Origin: Prorocentrum cordatum
Lineage: Eukaryota; Sar; Dinophyceae; Prorocentrales; Prorocentraceae
Assembly (NCBI GenBank): GCA_963575745.1
Contig: CAUYUJ010015027.1
Coordinates: 642,183 to 706,182, forward strand
Reading direction: 5' to 3'
DNA: 64,000 nt
Below, one piece after another: positions 1 to 12,000 of this stretch (positions are counted from its first letter, which is position 1; each line of letters opens with the position of its first letter). A program made the position numbers and the translations under genes. The notes below the pieces were generated by a model. That model made no database searches. It worked only from the letters and a program-made list of their open reading frames with translations, and was not told the DNA's origin.

Positions 1-2
1 TG

Positions 3-72
3 CTGGAGAAGCGGGCTCACGTGATGGAGCACCTCGACGGGCTGCGGAAGCTGCTCATCACGGAGCCCCGAG
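3..72 (+). CDS. Proline racemase exon 1 (partial, 5' end outside window)
   Basis: Encodes the N-terminal segment containing LLITEPRG, the family's opening strand. The proposed donor is GC after CCCCGAG (intron starts at 73), leaving one base of a Gly codon. Joining to position 790 gives EPRG followed by YPCQNAN, as in bacterial relatives. The reading frame runs off the start of the window, so the initiator codon is not visible. Confidence 0.8.
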
Positions 73-3000
73 GCCACGTGCACCAGGTTGTTCGATAAGC
101 ACCCTCACCGTGCCAGTCCGCCCGACGGCCCGTTCTAGCCCCTACGCGCATCGAGCCCACCCCTTCACGCGACCCAGCCCTTCCACGCCCTGCGCAGGAC
201 ATGCCCATTCGACCGCCCCCCCACAACGCGATCCATCCCGCCCACGCTCATTGAGCAACTCGGAGTGCACGTCGTTCGTCACCACTCTTTTGCCCGCGCA
301 CGTCGTCTGAAGCGCTGCTCCGTCCCGTGTCCAGCGGATGCGCGGAGGTTCACGTGTCGCGGTCGGTCGTGCCGTTTCGTTGTGCCCAGCGCGTCTGTGG
401 CTTCCGAGACGCGATTATTCGGGGGATGTGGGGGACGTTGCCACGTCGCGTTGCGTGGGGTGCTCTGAGGGAGTACCGTAGGCACCTCAAGTGTAAAGCA
501 AAACAAGCAAAACAAACAAGCAAGCAAGCAGGCAAACAAACAAACAAACAAACAAGCAAGCAAGCAAGCAAGCAAACAAACAAACAAACAAACAAAACAA
601 CAACCAGACAAGAAAAGACTGTCAGCAGGTGCCCTGCGGGAGTTCCGTCTGCCCCGATGGCCTCGGGGGGGCCACAGAACCCCAGGGGCACATCAGGGAG
701 CTCAAAGCTGGACAACAAGCGTGCCCTGGGATTTCTTCAAGCCAGTCCTCTGGCGACGATCGCATGCGCCTGCTGCACGGAGACCAAAGGCTACCCCTGC
801 CAAAACGCGAACCTCGTGTTCCCAGCGGCCGACCCCCGGGCAGCCTTCGGCTTCGTGATCTTGGAGCAGAACAAGATATACCCGGCGATGTCGGGGCACA
901 ACACCATGTGCGTCGCCACCGCGCTCCTGGAGACCGGCATGGTGCCCATGGTGGAGCCAGTGATCGCGGGCGGGAAACGTATCCGTATCCACGGCCTCGC
1001 GAGCCGGGCCCCTGGGCGGCGACCCCGTGGATGCGGGGCGTTTTTGTTCGCGGCTGCCCCGCGCGGAACGTATCCATGCCACCGCGTATCCGCGGGATCG
1101 CGCCCCGGAATCCAGACCGCGAGGGCATGGAGACGGACATGGTCGCCGCTCGTGAGGTGACAGAGTTCGTGCTGGAGGCCCCCGGGGGGCTCATCCGGAA
1201 GGCAGGAAGAGATGCACGAACATCGACGCTTCGGAGCTCCGCACGGATCGCTTGGATCGGCGCTGGGCCCCCTCTCCGCACCTTTTTCCCGGCGCTCGGC
1301 CCTTGCCCAGGGCGGTGCCGGAGGCGCCGCCGCCCAGGGGAGCGGGGGAGGTGGGCCCAGCGCCGACCCAGGAAAGCTACGCGGACCTCCGAAGGTTTCT
1401 GTTCACGCCGTCTCGTCGGTGCCCTCCGTCGTCGAGATAACTGCCGCGTGCAGCAACGGCAAAGCGACGGACATACGGTTCATGAACCAGCCCGCGTTCG
1501 TGGCACCCCAATGCTTGGATCTGGAGGTCGAGGTGCCCCAACTCGGCACCGTGCGCCTCGACGTCGCATGGGGGGGTGGCATGTGGTACGCTGTGGTGGA
1601 CGCCGCGCCCTTGGGCCTGGAGCTCCTGCCCATGCACGGCAAGGACCGAACAACAATTGAGCTTTCCTATCGCAGGTCGGCTCGAGTGGAGTTCCCGGTT
1701 TGCCTAGCGACGTGTTTGAATTGCACAGCGGTTGAGACCGAGTCATGTGAAGTTCTGTGGTCGCGCTCCCCTGTTCTGTGGTCGCGCTCCCCCGTGCGGA
1801 TTGATTGGGGCGGCGCTGGACACCCCCCTGGCGGCACCTCCGTCGCCGCCCCTCGCGCGCTCCGCGCGCCAGCGGAGGGGGGTCCAGCGCCGACCTGTGC
1901 AACCCGCGCGGACCTCCGAACAACGACTTTTCTGCCGCGGTCTGCTCCTCAAGAGGAACTGTGCCGCGCGGGTGAGATGATCAAGGTGGCCACGAGGGAG
2001 CAGCACCAGGTTAACCACCCCGAGTTCGACTACCCCGGTCCGGACATCATGGTGTTCCGGGGGCCCGCCGTCTCCCCCAAGGCAAGCGCGCGGAACGTGG
2101 TGGTGATGTCAAACGGCGTGTTGGACTGGCAGCGGCCAGCGACCTGGACGGGCATGATCGACCGCTCACCTTGCGGCACGGGCACGTGCGCCGTCATGGC
2201 CACGGCTGTCCCGCCATTCATTCTGAGGGGCACGGTGCGGAGAGGCAATAACTATAAGGAAAATCCTGAAGGCCTCGCGCGGCGCGTAATAGTTGCACTA
2301 TCTAGTCCACGCGTCCGCCCGGTCAGATACGGGACGACATTCGCGCTGCGATGTTCCGATGTAAGTCCGACGCAAATTCGACGCAAATCCGACGTATACC
2401 CGACGTGGATCCGACGGAAATTGGGTCTCAAGTTGCCGCGCGAGGCCTCCAGGATCTCCCCGTCACGATGAAGCAGCCCGTGGCTGCGTACAACGAAGCA
2501 GACTGTGCGCCGGCGGTGTATTGATCGTTTCCCCGGCACGGCCATGCTTGCTCGGCTGCTTTGCTGCCAATCTTTTGCGGTCCTACTTTGTGGTTACAGC
2601 GAGGGGCTCTGGAGCGCTCGACCTTCTTTTCTCAAGGGAGGGAAGCGCACCCCGACCCCCACAATTGGCGTTCAACGTTCACTGGACAGCTCTCGTCGTG
2701 TCGTTTACTGAACAGTCCTGCCCTGTTCGATGCCTTCCTCAGGTGCGTTTACTTCAGGACTTATTTTGTAGGGGTGCTCACTACTACCATGGTGTTTTTT
2801 CTGCCCTCTACAGTTGTCCACGTGGATTGCGCGCGGGGCTTATCGTGCGCCAATCCCAGGGTCCGAAATGGACCTGTCAGAAGGCGGCGGGGCTTCTCGG
2901 AGGCCCTCCGACCTTCTGAGAAACCGTCTCTGCCTCTGGGGAAGGCTTAGAAAGCTTCTCAGATGGCGAGAGGCCTTCCGAGTCTTCTGAGGAGCCCCGC

Positions 3001-6000
3001 CCCCTCTGCCGCCCCCCCCCCGGGCGCGCCGCCAGTGAGATGAACCGACCGTCCTGGTGCTTGCTCCAGGGCGCTGCGGGGCGGTCCACAGAGGGCTACA
3101 CGGAACAGTCCTTCGTCATCGGGGCGGGGGCGATAAACGGTGGATCAAGGGTTGCAGGAAAGGGTTGCAGGAAAGGGGACCTAAAGTGGCCCCCTGGGGC
3201 CCCGAGGGTGTACGAAAGGCGCACCCCTATTTATTGCATCCCCCTCGCATGAGAGACGCCTGACCGGAGGGAGCTCCGGACGAGGCGCAGCTTCTGGAAA
3301 ACAACCCGAGGTTCAGAGGCCTCCAGGGAGGCGACGAAAACCTGTCCAGACGCTTCTGAACGGCGCCTGGATGTTTCCGAAAAAGCGTGTCGACTCATCC
3401 AGAAAAGGCCCGAGGCCATCGAATGCTTCCGCCCTCGGAGTGGCGGGGCCGAGGTCCAGAAGCCTCCGAAGACATACGAACCCAGACATTCGATGTTTTG
3501 ACGTGTTAGATGCCATGCCCATGGAAGCCCCAACCTTTTCCCCCAGGGCCAGAGCGCTTCTCATCTTGCAAGCATGAAGCGTGCTTGACGGTCCTGGAGC
3601 CCCCAAACGGCCCCCAGAGGCCGAAAGCAGCGAGAAGCCTCCGTCTTGATTTGTGCCACGATGTCGGATGCCCGGGAGTCCGCAAGGCTCCGAAAAAGCA
3701 CCCGAGGCTTCCGACACTCTGCCGGCCCCTCAGAGTCCGGCGGGGCCTCCGTGGCGCCGTGGCGACGTTGCACGCGCGCGGCGAGCTGAAGATCGGAGAG
3801 GACTTCGTCCACGAGCTTCCTCCCTCTCCTCCTCTCCCTCCCTCCCTCCTCTCCCTCCCTCCCCCCTGTCGAGGTGAGAACAGTGAGCCAACCGATGGCC
3901 CGCGCGTGCCGTCGGAAGCGTCACCAAGACGATGGAAGTGAATACTTAATGTTCGGATGGATTGAGTCAGGGCGAAAGTCTTTCTCAGCGCCCATTGCTG
4001 TTAGCGGCACCTCCCCTGCTTGGCAATCGACCGCTCTCAAACCAGTTGCGGACGGACAAACATATTGAACACAGGTACTTCATCAGAAATTCATCACCAT
4101 GGTAATCTCCCACGGGCGGCGGCAAATATACCGCTCACAGTTCTCCAGGGTCTCGTCAGATTTGCAGCCCGTAGACATGAAAACGAAAACCGTCTCAATT
4201 CGGAAATAATATATGGAAGACGTGATACGGTCGACAAGTTTGGCTTAGCGTGTCGCGGCGCCAGTTCTGGCCCACCACATTCCGGCGCGACACGCTGACA
4301 ACGTCCTGGCCCCCAGGCGTCAAATTGTCCGACCTTTTCCTGGCCTCGCGGAGCGGAGCGACACGCCATCAGTTTGCAGGGCATAGCGCTTAGCGTGTCG
4401 CCGGGGCCGCGGCCGCGACGCGCTACGCAAATGTCCCCAGCCCTAGCATGGACCTGCAACTTGACAACCACGTCATGCGCACTGGCATTCTACCCCTTCG
4501 GGGAGGACTTCGTGCACGAGTCCATCATCGGCACGACCTTCACGGGGAGGCTGCACTCCGAGGACAGCCAACCCCATGTCTTCTCTCTCTCTCTCTCTCT
4601 CCCTCTCTTGCTGCTCGTGCCCTTCCGTGCAAGAGATGAGGGCGCGGCCAGGAAGGAGGAACCTCCGCCTATTCTCGCTGCGAGGAAAATCGCGACGGGA
4701 GATTCGGGGCAATGTTCTACACCAGGGGTCCTCACCAGGCCCCAGGACCGTCAAAAAACTACTCAGGATGAAAAGCCGGTCCAGGAGAAGGAGTCCAGAC
4801 TTCCGGAGGTCCATGTTGTGACACAATTCAAAACGTCTGAGTTTTTACCTAACAGCGAAGACTGATAGGTTTCTAGTGGTCTCAAAAGAGAGCATCATGA
4901 CTCCCCAGGGGGGTCTGGGCAGATGCCGGACGGGTGCCGCGGGAATGCGGGGAGTGCCGCGGGAATCCGGGGATTTTTTTGGCCAGCAGTAACGCACTTC
5001 GTGGTCTTCGAGTTCCCAGAACTCCATTCCTGGGCTTGACTTTGAATGCCCGGAGCCAACTGTAGGCCACTTCGTGTTCTTCGAGTTCCCAGAACTCCAT
5101 TCCCGGGCCACATTTTGAATGCTGAGGCAGGCTGAGGCTGAGGCTGAGGCAGGCTGAGGCTGAGGCAGGCTGAGGCTGAGGCCGAGGCTGAAGGCAGACT
5201 GAGGCTGAGGCTGAAGGCTGAGGCTGAGGCTGAGGCTGAGGCAGGCTGAGGCTGAGGCTGAGGCTGAGGCTGAGCAGGCTGAGGCTGAGGCTGAGGCTGA
5301 GGCTGAGGCTGAGGCTGAAGCAGGCTGAGGCTGAGGCTGAGGCAGGCTGAGGCTGAGGCTGAGGCAGGCTGATGCTGAGGCAGGCTGAGGCTGAGGCTGA
5401 GGCTGATGCAGGCTGAGGCTGAGGCTGAGGCCGAGGCTGAAGGCAGACTGAGGCTGAGGCTGAAGCAGGCTGAGGCTGAGGCTGAGGCAGGCTGAGGCTG
5501 AGGCTGAGGCTGAGGCTGAGGCTGAGGCTGAGGCAGGCTGAGGCTGAGGCTGAGGCTGATGCAGGCTGAGGCTGAGGCAGGCTGAGGCTGAGGCCGAGGC
5601 TGAAGGCAGACTGAGGCTGAGGCTGAAGCAGGCTGAGGCTGAGGCTGAGGCAGGCTGAGGCTGAGGCTGAGGCTGAGGCTGAGGCTGATGCTGAGGCAGG
5701 CTGAGGCTGAGGCTGAGGCTGATGCAGGCTGAGGCTGAGGCAGGCTGAGGCTGAGGCCGAGGCTGAAGGCAGACTGAGGCTGAGGCTGAAGCAGGCTGAG
5801 GCTGAGGCTGAGGCAGGCTGAGGCTGAGGCTGAGGCTGAGGCTGAGGCAGGCTGAGGCTGACTGCTGACTGCCGTTGCCACTGCGACTGTCGTCGCGAAT
5901 GCGACTACGACTGCGAGAACAGCAGAATTCTACAACTGGATTATCATCTGAATATTAAGGGGAATGCTTCCAGATATGCTCCTACACATCTCTGTTAGGT

Positions 6001-9000
6001 TGCCTTGCCGGGATAATCTTACGGGAAGGAAAAGGAGGACACCCAGACGCCAGACGTCCGGCGTTATCAGAGGATGTATAGCCCTTTTCTGTTGCCGCGC
6101 GGATCCGCCAACGCGCTCGGGCGAGCGGGGGGCGCAAGCGGCTTCGGGGTCGCCTAGGGGGTGGTGGGGCGGGGGCGCCTGGGAGGGGGGGGGGGGGGCG
6201 ATACATGCCATTGAACATCCAACCCAAACTTTTGAGCTTGGCGTTTTGGGAAGCGAAAAAATCGCTCGATGCGTCGGGGGGGCCTTATCCGCGCCCTCCT
6301 CCATGAGAGGAGGGTGCCGGCAGGAAGGAGGAAGGAAGGAAGGAGATCACACAGACCTCTGGCGACCTGACAGCAATCAGGGCGGTCGGCTTTCCTGTTT
6401 CTCCCGAGGCCCGTTTCAAGCATCGAGGGGCCCACAAATGATTATTAATTCATTGACTCGTTCGCCATACCTAGTCGCCGCCAGGCTCAGTCCGCCGCAT
6501 GTTTGTCATTCACGTCCAGACATCTAGACGCATACCCTGGCTGGAACAATCAATCGTACGACAATGCGTGGGTGCACAATTCCATAAGATGTATCGGATG
6601 GTCCTAGAGGACCATTTGCCGCGGAACTAGGAGATTGTCCATGGCGCGAAATCCTTACGCATGTTGGCCTCGAGAGCCTTGTAATTCTACGCGTTGGCCA
6701 CCGGTCAGGCTGTTGTGCAAGTTGTGAGAGCCGGCAGAATTGCCACGGGGCTCAGCCTCGGACAGCTCGAGGCGGTGCGGCCAGGACTGTGGGTGCGGCG
6801 CGTCCCCAGCGGGCCCGCTCACAGGGTGGGGAGACAAGAGGAAGAGGAGGAGGAGGCGGAGGAGGAGGAGGAGGAGGAAGAGGAGGAAGAGGAGGAGGGA
6901 GGGAGGGAGGGAGGGAGGGAGGGAGGAGGGAGGAGGGAGGAGGAGGAGGGAGGAGGGGGAGGAGGAGGAGGAAGAGGAGGAGGGGGAGGGAGGGAGGGAG
7001 GGAGGGAGGGAGGGAGGAGAGGAGGCCGCGCCAGACTTGTGGGGGGCAGCAGTCGCGGAATCGTTCGAGCGCCTCAGAATCAGGCCAGGCCCCTCGCGGG
7101 CACAAGCAGGTGGCAACGCGGCGGCCCAGCGGAGCACCGTATGCTGACCATCGCATACTGATCTTGAAGGCGTTGGACAGCGACGAGGAGCAGAGATGAT
7201 GGACCCAGAGCAGCCAGGCACGGGGGCTCCAGCGCACCTCTGACGAGCAATCGGCGGTGCCAGCCCTGACTGTTGCTGGATGCCTGGCGGGCGCAGTGCG
7301 AGCGTGGGCGCGCCTCGTTACGCAGGGGTCGCTCCAGGAGGACTGGGAGGGCACAGTGCAGGTGTGCCAGTTGTGCGGGACCTCCCTGGAGACAGCCTCG
7401 CTCCTCACGCAGCGTTCGGAAGCGGGACTCCTGCTGACTCGGTGGAGCTCCGCGGCCGCGATGGAGCTCCCACACCAGGCGGGCCAGCGGGCGCACTGGC
7501 TCCTTGGAGCTAGCACGCTGGAAGCAGCGGCAGAGGAGGCAGACCTTGCCCGCCGCTTGGAGCAGCGCTGCGCGGCGTGAAGACCGCCCCGCTACCGTCT
7601 CCCCGTCGACCCCTCTCTCGCTCCCCTTCTGCCTCCTCGCGCCGCCTGGGGGGGAGGGGTCCGGGGACTGAGCCCGCGGCCGCCGGTGGTGGGAAGGAGC
7701 CGGTGCGGCTGACGGGGCAGGTGGGTAAGCCTCAGGCAGGTTGGCGTGGGGCTCCTGGACTTTGGGCTGCCTTACCCTCCCCATACACGTGGAAGGGCAC
7801 TGACAATGCATTCAGCCGAGCTGGAAGCTTACCTTGGTCTGGAGAGCGGCCGTCCCCTGGGTGTGGGCGGGGAGAGGCGGGGCCTTGGGGCCTGGGGTGG
7901 GGGGCCGCCCATCGTTCCCAGAACTCCGATGCTGTGTTTTTCTGAGAACGTGGAGCCCATTCCTCGGGACCGGCATTTCATCCCGTGGGCTTCCTCGACG
8001 ACAGGCGGGGGTCTGCAGAGCAAAGGGGCGATGTCGGCGACGTCTCCGGAGAGGGCGGCCAGGGGTTCAAGAAGTTTCGCCGCCAGATCGCCGTGCACAT
8101 TCGAGGCAGGATGAGGAGCAGGAGGAGGAGGAGGAGGAGGAGGAGGAGGAGGAGGAGGAGGAGGAAGAGGTCGACGCGACGGCGACGGCGACAGCGATGA
8201 CGACGACGACCGGCGGCGGCGGCGACGACAACGACGGCGCCGACCACCGCGGCCCTCCGCCGAGACGTCCGTGGCCGGGATCCCGGCGGTGGTCCCCAGC
8301 GTGTCGGGCCAGGCTTGGATCACGCAGCTGGCCTCCGTCATCCTCGAGCCGTCGGACGATCCCGCGCCGCGCGCGGAGTCCCGATCGGCTCCTCGTTCCT
8401 CCTCGTTTAACTCCTCGCTCTTCCCTGCGCCTCCTCGTTCCTCCATCCTTCATCCACCTCGCTCCTCCGCATTCTCCGTATCCATCATCTCTCGTCCCTC
8501 CTCCTCATCACCTCATCCCTCTCCCTCCTCCCACCTTCTTTTCTCTTCCTCTACGTTCCTCATCCTCTACCACGCCCTCCCTCCATCCCTACTCATTCTC
8601 ATCGTTCTCGTCGCACTCCTCATCATCATTCTCGTCCCCTTCGTTGACGTCCTCTTGCTCCTGGTGGTTTCAGCCGAGGCGCTTGCTAGGGGCATCACCA
8701 CTTCTTCCACAGGAGCGGATTGCTGTTCTCCTGTCCTCTGCTGTGGCTGCGGTGGAATCCCTGGGTCAGATCGATCGGATTGCTGATCATATTCGTTTGG
8801 AGTGGCCAGTGTCAGTTCAGTTCTCTCCCAACTGCCCCACGGGCACAGATAAGGTTCGCTTCATACTTGGATATTGTTTTGGGGGGTGCATGTATGGTTG
8901 CTCGTCATGCAGTTCGTACTCGCATAAGTTCGGTTCGCACTGCCGCGGTCACGAGTGCTGTTACCGAGAAGGGGCACTCTCACGAGTTATCCCCAAGTTC

Positions 9001-12000
9001 CTCTAGAGTCGATTGTTGGATGCGTACTAATGTCGCCGCTCGCGGTTTCGTTCCTGGACGGGGAAAGGCGGTGGTGGCCCTTGTCCTCTTCCCCCTGGAT
9101 GTGATGATGGTGACGGAGATGACCAAGGTGGACCGCAAGGCGGCCATGGGCGTCGGCGTCTTCATCGAGAGGATGTATCGAATCTGCCCGAGGTCGGTGG
9201 CTCTTCTGAGGCAGGACTTGCTGGAAGCTGCGCTTACGGAAGCAAGCAAATCGGACCCATGCGATTGTCATTCGGTTGCCGTCAATCCCGCTGTTTCCGT
9301 TCAGTGAAGAGGCCATTGCGTTTTCACAATTCATGAGTTAGCGATGCTTTTGGCCCACACCCGCAAGTTGAATACATAGTGGCATGCGATGGTGTTCATG
9401 ATGATATTGATTACATGTTGTATGAGCGTAGCGAGTTCGATCAAAGCCTCTGGGTGGAAGATCGGCGGGACACTGTTATCCATGCACTTGGTGCTGAGAT
9501 TCCTGCTGATGATCGCCTTTGTGAGCCTGCTGGCGATCAGCGAGCTCACGCTGGTGAAGATCTTCGTACTACAGCTAGTGGTCAGCGAGTCATCCTCGGG
9601 AGCCTGCTCTGGGTTGTGAGCCTCATGAAGACAGTCGTGGAACATTTGGTGGACCTTGGGAGCATGCGCCCTGCGTGGTGACTACTGACTGGCCAGCTTG
9701 CTGAGATGCAGCACTCCGTCGAGAAGTGGATGGTTGAGTTGACTTATGGATTCAAGGACTTTCAGTCTGCGGCTGGCGACGGACCTCGACGTCGGCCCCG
9801 CCCGCCTGTCCCTGCCCTTCCTCCGGTTCGTCTTGATGATACAGGAAAGCATGGTGGTACCCATGCCTGGCTGAAACGCAAACGTGTCTCGATTGAGCGC
9901 TGCTGGGAGTGTCGTTCCCCGCTCCGGCGGCGCGTGGCTTTCGAGGACAACTCACCGATGGATGTTGACCTGGATGATTGGGCTGTGTATCCACATTAGC
10001 AGTGGGGGAGCCTCGTGGGTTCACACCCTTCGAGAGCGGAGAATCACCTGCAAGGCCGGCTCGTGAAATACATCGTAATCGTTAACGCGTGTTTCAAAAC
10101 AGTCGAGCATCTGATAAATACATTTCCCCCTGAAAAGCTGGGCCAGCGTGTCTTCATAACATTGCCCGAAAGTTGGCCCAGCTTATTGAGCACCTTCACC
10201 CCTCCAGCGTTAACAACAGAACTTACCCAGGATCGTTTTAAGAAGCATCTGGGAAGCTGGCCCATGTGCTTACATGATCAGTTTCTTGATCAGATGTCGG
10301 GTTGTACATGTGTTTGTTGTGCTCCCCCTCGGCCAGTCCGTGCGCATGGGCGCACATGGTTTCGTCGTGCCAAGCTCCCCCTTGTACGGGTTGTTCGACG
10401 TGCGGCCCTTCTTCGTGTGCGGCCATGCCTCCTACCGCGCGGTGGGCCTGCCCCAGTCTGAACGGGCCACCGCGTTGCCGATATGTTGGAAGCTTGTCAC
10501 ATCTCTCTCCGCCTGGAAAACGAGTTTGTCCTCTTCATGAGCCTCACTCCCTCCCCGCCTCTCCTTCCTCTCCCCTCCTCATCGTCCTTCCCCCTCCTCG
10601 CTCCCTCCTTCCCATGTTCCTGATCGCGCCCTCGCGCGCAGGGGGGCAAGGGGGAGGGAGCGAGGAAGCGGAGAAGGGGGATACGGAAGAGGAAAACTAA
10701 GATCAGTGCGATGCGTTCCGCGCTTCCGGGTCCTCATAGAAGAGGTAGAGGAAGAGGGAGGGAGAAGGGGAAGGATAACAAAAAGCGGGGAGGAGAGGGA
10801 GGAGGAGGAGGAGAACGAGGAGGAGGAGAAGAAGAAAGGAACACGTGGGGACGTCTTGACGTTTGAAAGAGCGCGTTCTGTGGGCGCTTGGAGGGGGGGG
10901 GTTGGAACCAAACCCCCTCCCCCCCTTTTCCCTCCTCCCGTGACGGAGAGGGGGGGGGTCGAAACCCGCCCCCCCCCTCCTCTCTCCCTCTCCTCGGGCC
11001 GGAGCTGGCGCTGGCGGCGACTGGCGGCGGCGGCGGGGGACGTCGATGAAGACGACGTTTTCCTTGTCTGGTCCCGCACCGGCTCCTGCGGCGGCTGGCG
11101 GCGGCGGCGGGGAGCGTCGACGAGGACGACGGCGACGACGGCGACGACGACGAAGACGCTCCGCCACCGTGCCTTGGTTTTGGGTCAGAGTCCTACTGGA
11201 TGCCTCCTGGATTCTCGTCGGAGGGCTCTCGGGGGCCTCTGAAGGGCATTTATGACGCCTCCTGGGCGCCTCTTGGGCGTCTCTTGGGGCCTCTCTGAGG
11301 TGGTGGTGGTGGGCTGTGGTGGTGGTGGTGGTGGTGGTGGTAGTGCTGGGGGTGGTGGTTGTGGCGGTGGTGGTGGTGGTGTGGTGGTTGGTGCTGGTGG
11401 TGTTGGTGGTGGTGGTTATTGTGGTGGTTGTGGTGGCAGGCTGTGGTGGTGGTGGTGGCGGTGGTGGTGGTGGGTTGTGGTGGTGGTGTGGTGGTTTCTG
11501 GTGGTGATGGTGGTAGTTGTGGTGGTGGTGGGTTGTGGTGGTGACGGTGGTGGCGGTGGTGGCGGTGGTAGTGTGGTGGTGGTTTGTCGTGGTGGTTGTG
11601 GTGGTGGTAGTGGTTGTGGTGGTGGTGGTGGGCTGTGGTGGTGGTGGTCGTGGCGGTGGTGATTGTTTTGGTGGCGGTGTGGTGGTTCGTTGTGGAAGTT
11701 GTAGTTGCTTGTGGTGGTAGTGGTGGTGGCGGTGGTGGTGTGGTGGTGGGTTGTGGTGGTGGTGGTTGTGGTGGTGGGTTGTGGTGTTGGTGGTGGTGGC
11801 GGTGATGGTGGTGGCTGTTGTGTGGTGGTTTGTGGTCGTGGTGGTGGTGGCGGTGGTGGTGGTGGTGGGTGGTGGTGCTGGTGCTGGTGGTGGTGGTGGT
11901 GGCGGACGTGGTGGTGGTGCTGTGGTAGTTTGTTGTGGTTGTGGTGGCGGTGGTAGGTTGTTCTGGCGGTGAGGTTGTGGTTGTGGCAGTGGTGGTGGTG

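Larger units (their letters stand above)
4563..8264 (+). other. Intron 7: 3.7 kb, microsatellite-rich
   Basis: GA-AG intron by homology. From 5' to 3' it holds a CT tract (4577-4610), a 30-bp-scale duplication around TTCGAGTTCCCAGAACTCCATTCC in shortened form at about 5008-5027 and 5078-5104, the GCTGAG array (5121-5865), GGA/GGGA tracts (6838-7020) and a GGA tract (8110-8172). The stretches 5870-6837 and 7021-8109 hold no gene I can support. Confidence 0.6.

Noticed and set aside
7080-7811. 243-codon minus-strand frame in intron 7
   Set aside because: GC-driven open frame with no motif; the opposite strand is equally open.
8700-10060. A second host gene nested in intron 8
   Set aside because: Short frames on both strands with a few hydrophobic runs, but no family, no clear start and no continuity; left as unassigned.
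10174-10184. Rho-independent terminator at the 11-bp inverted repeat
   Set aside because: No T-run follows, the loop is 28 nt, and the context is a eukaryotic intron.
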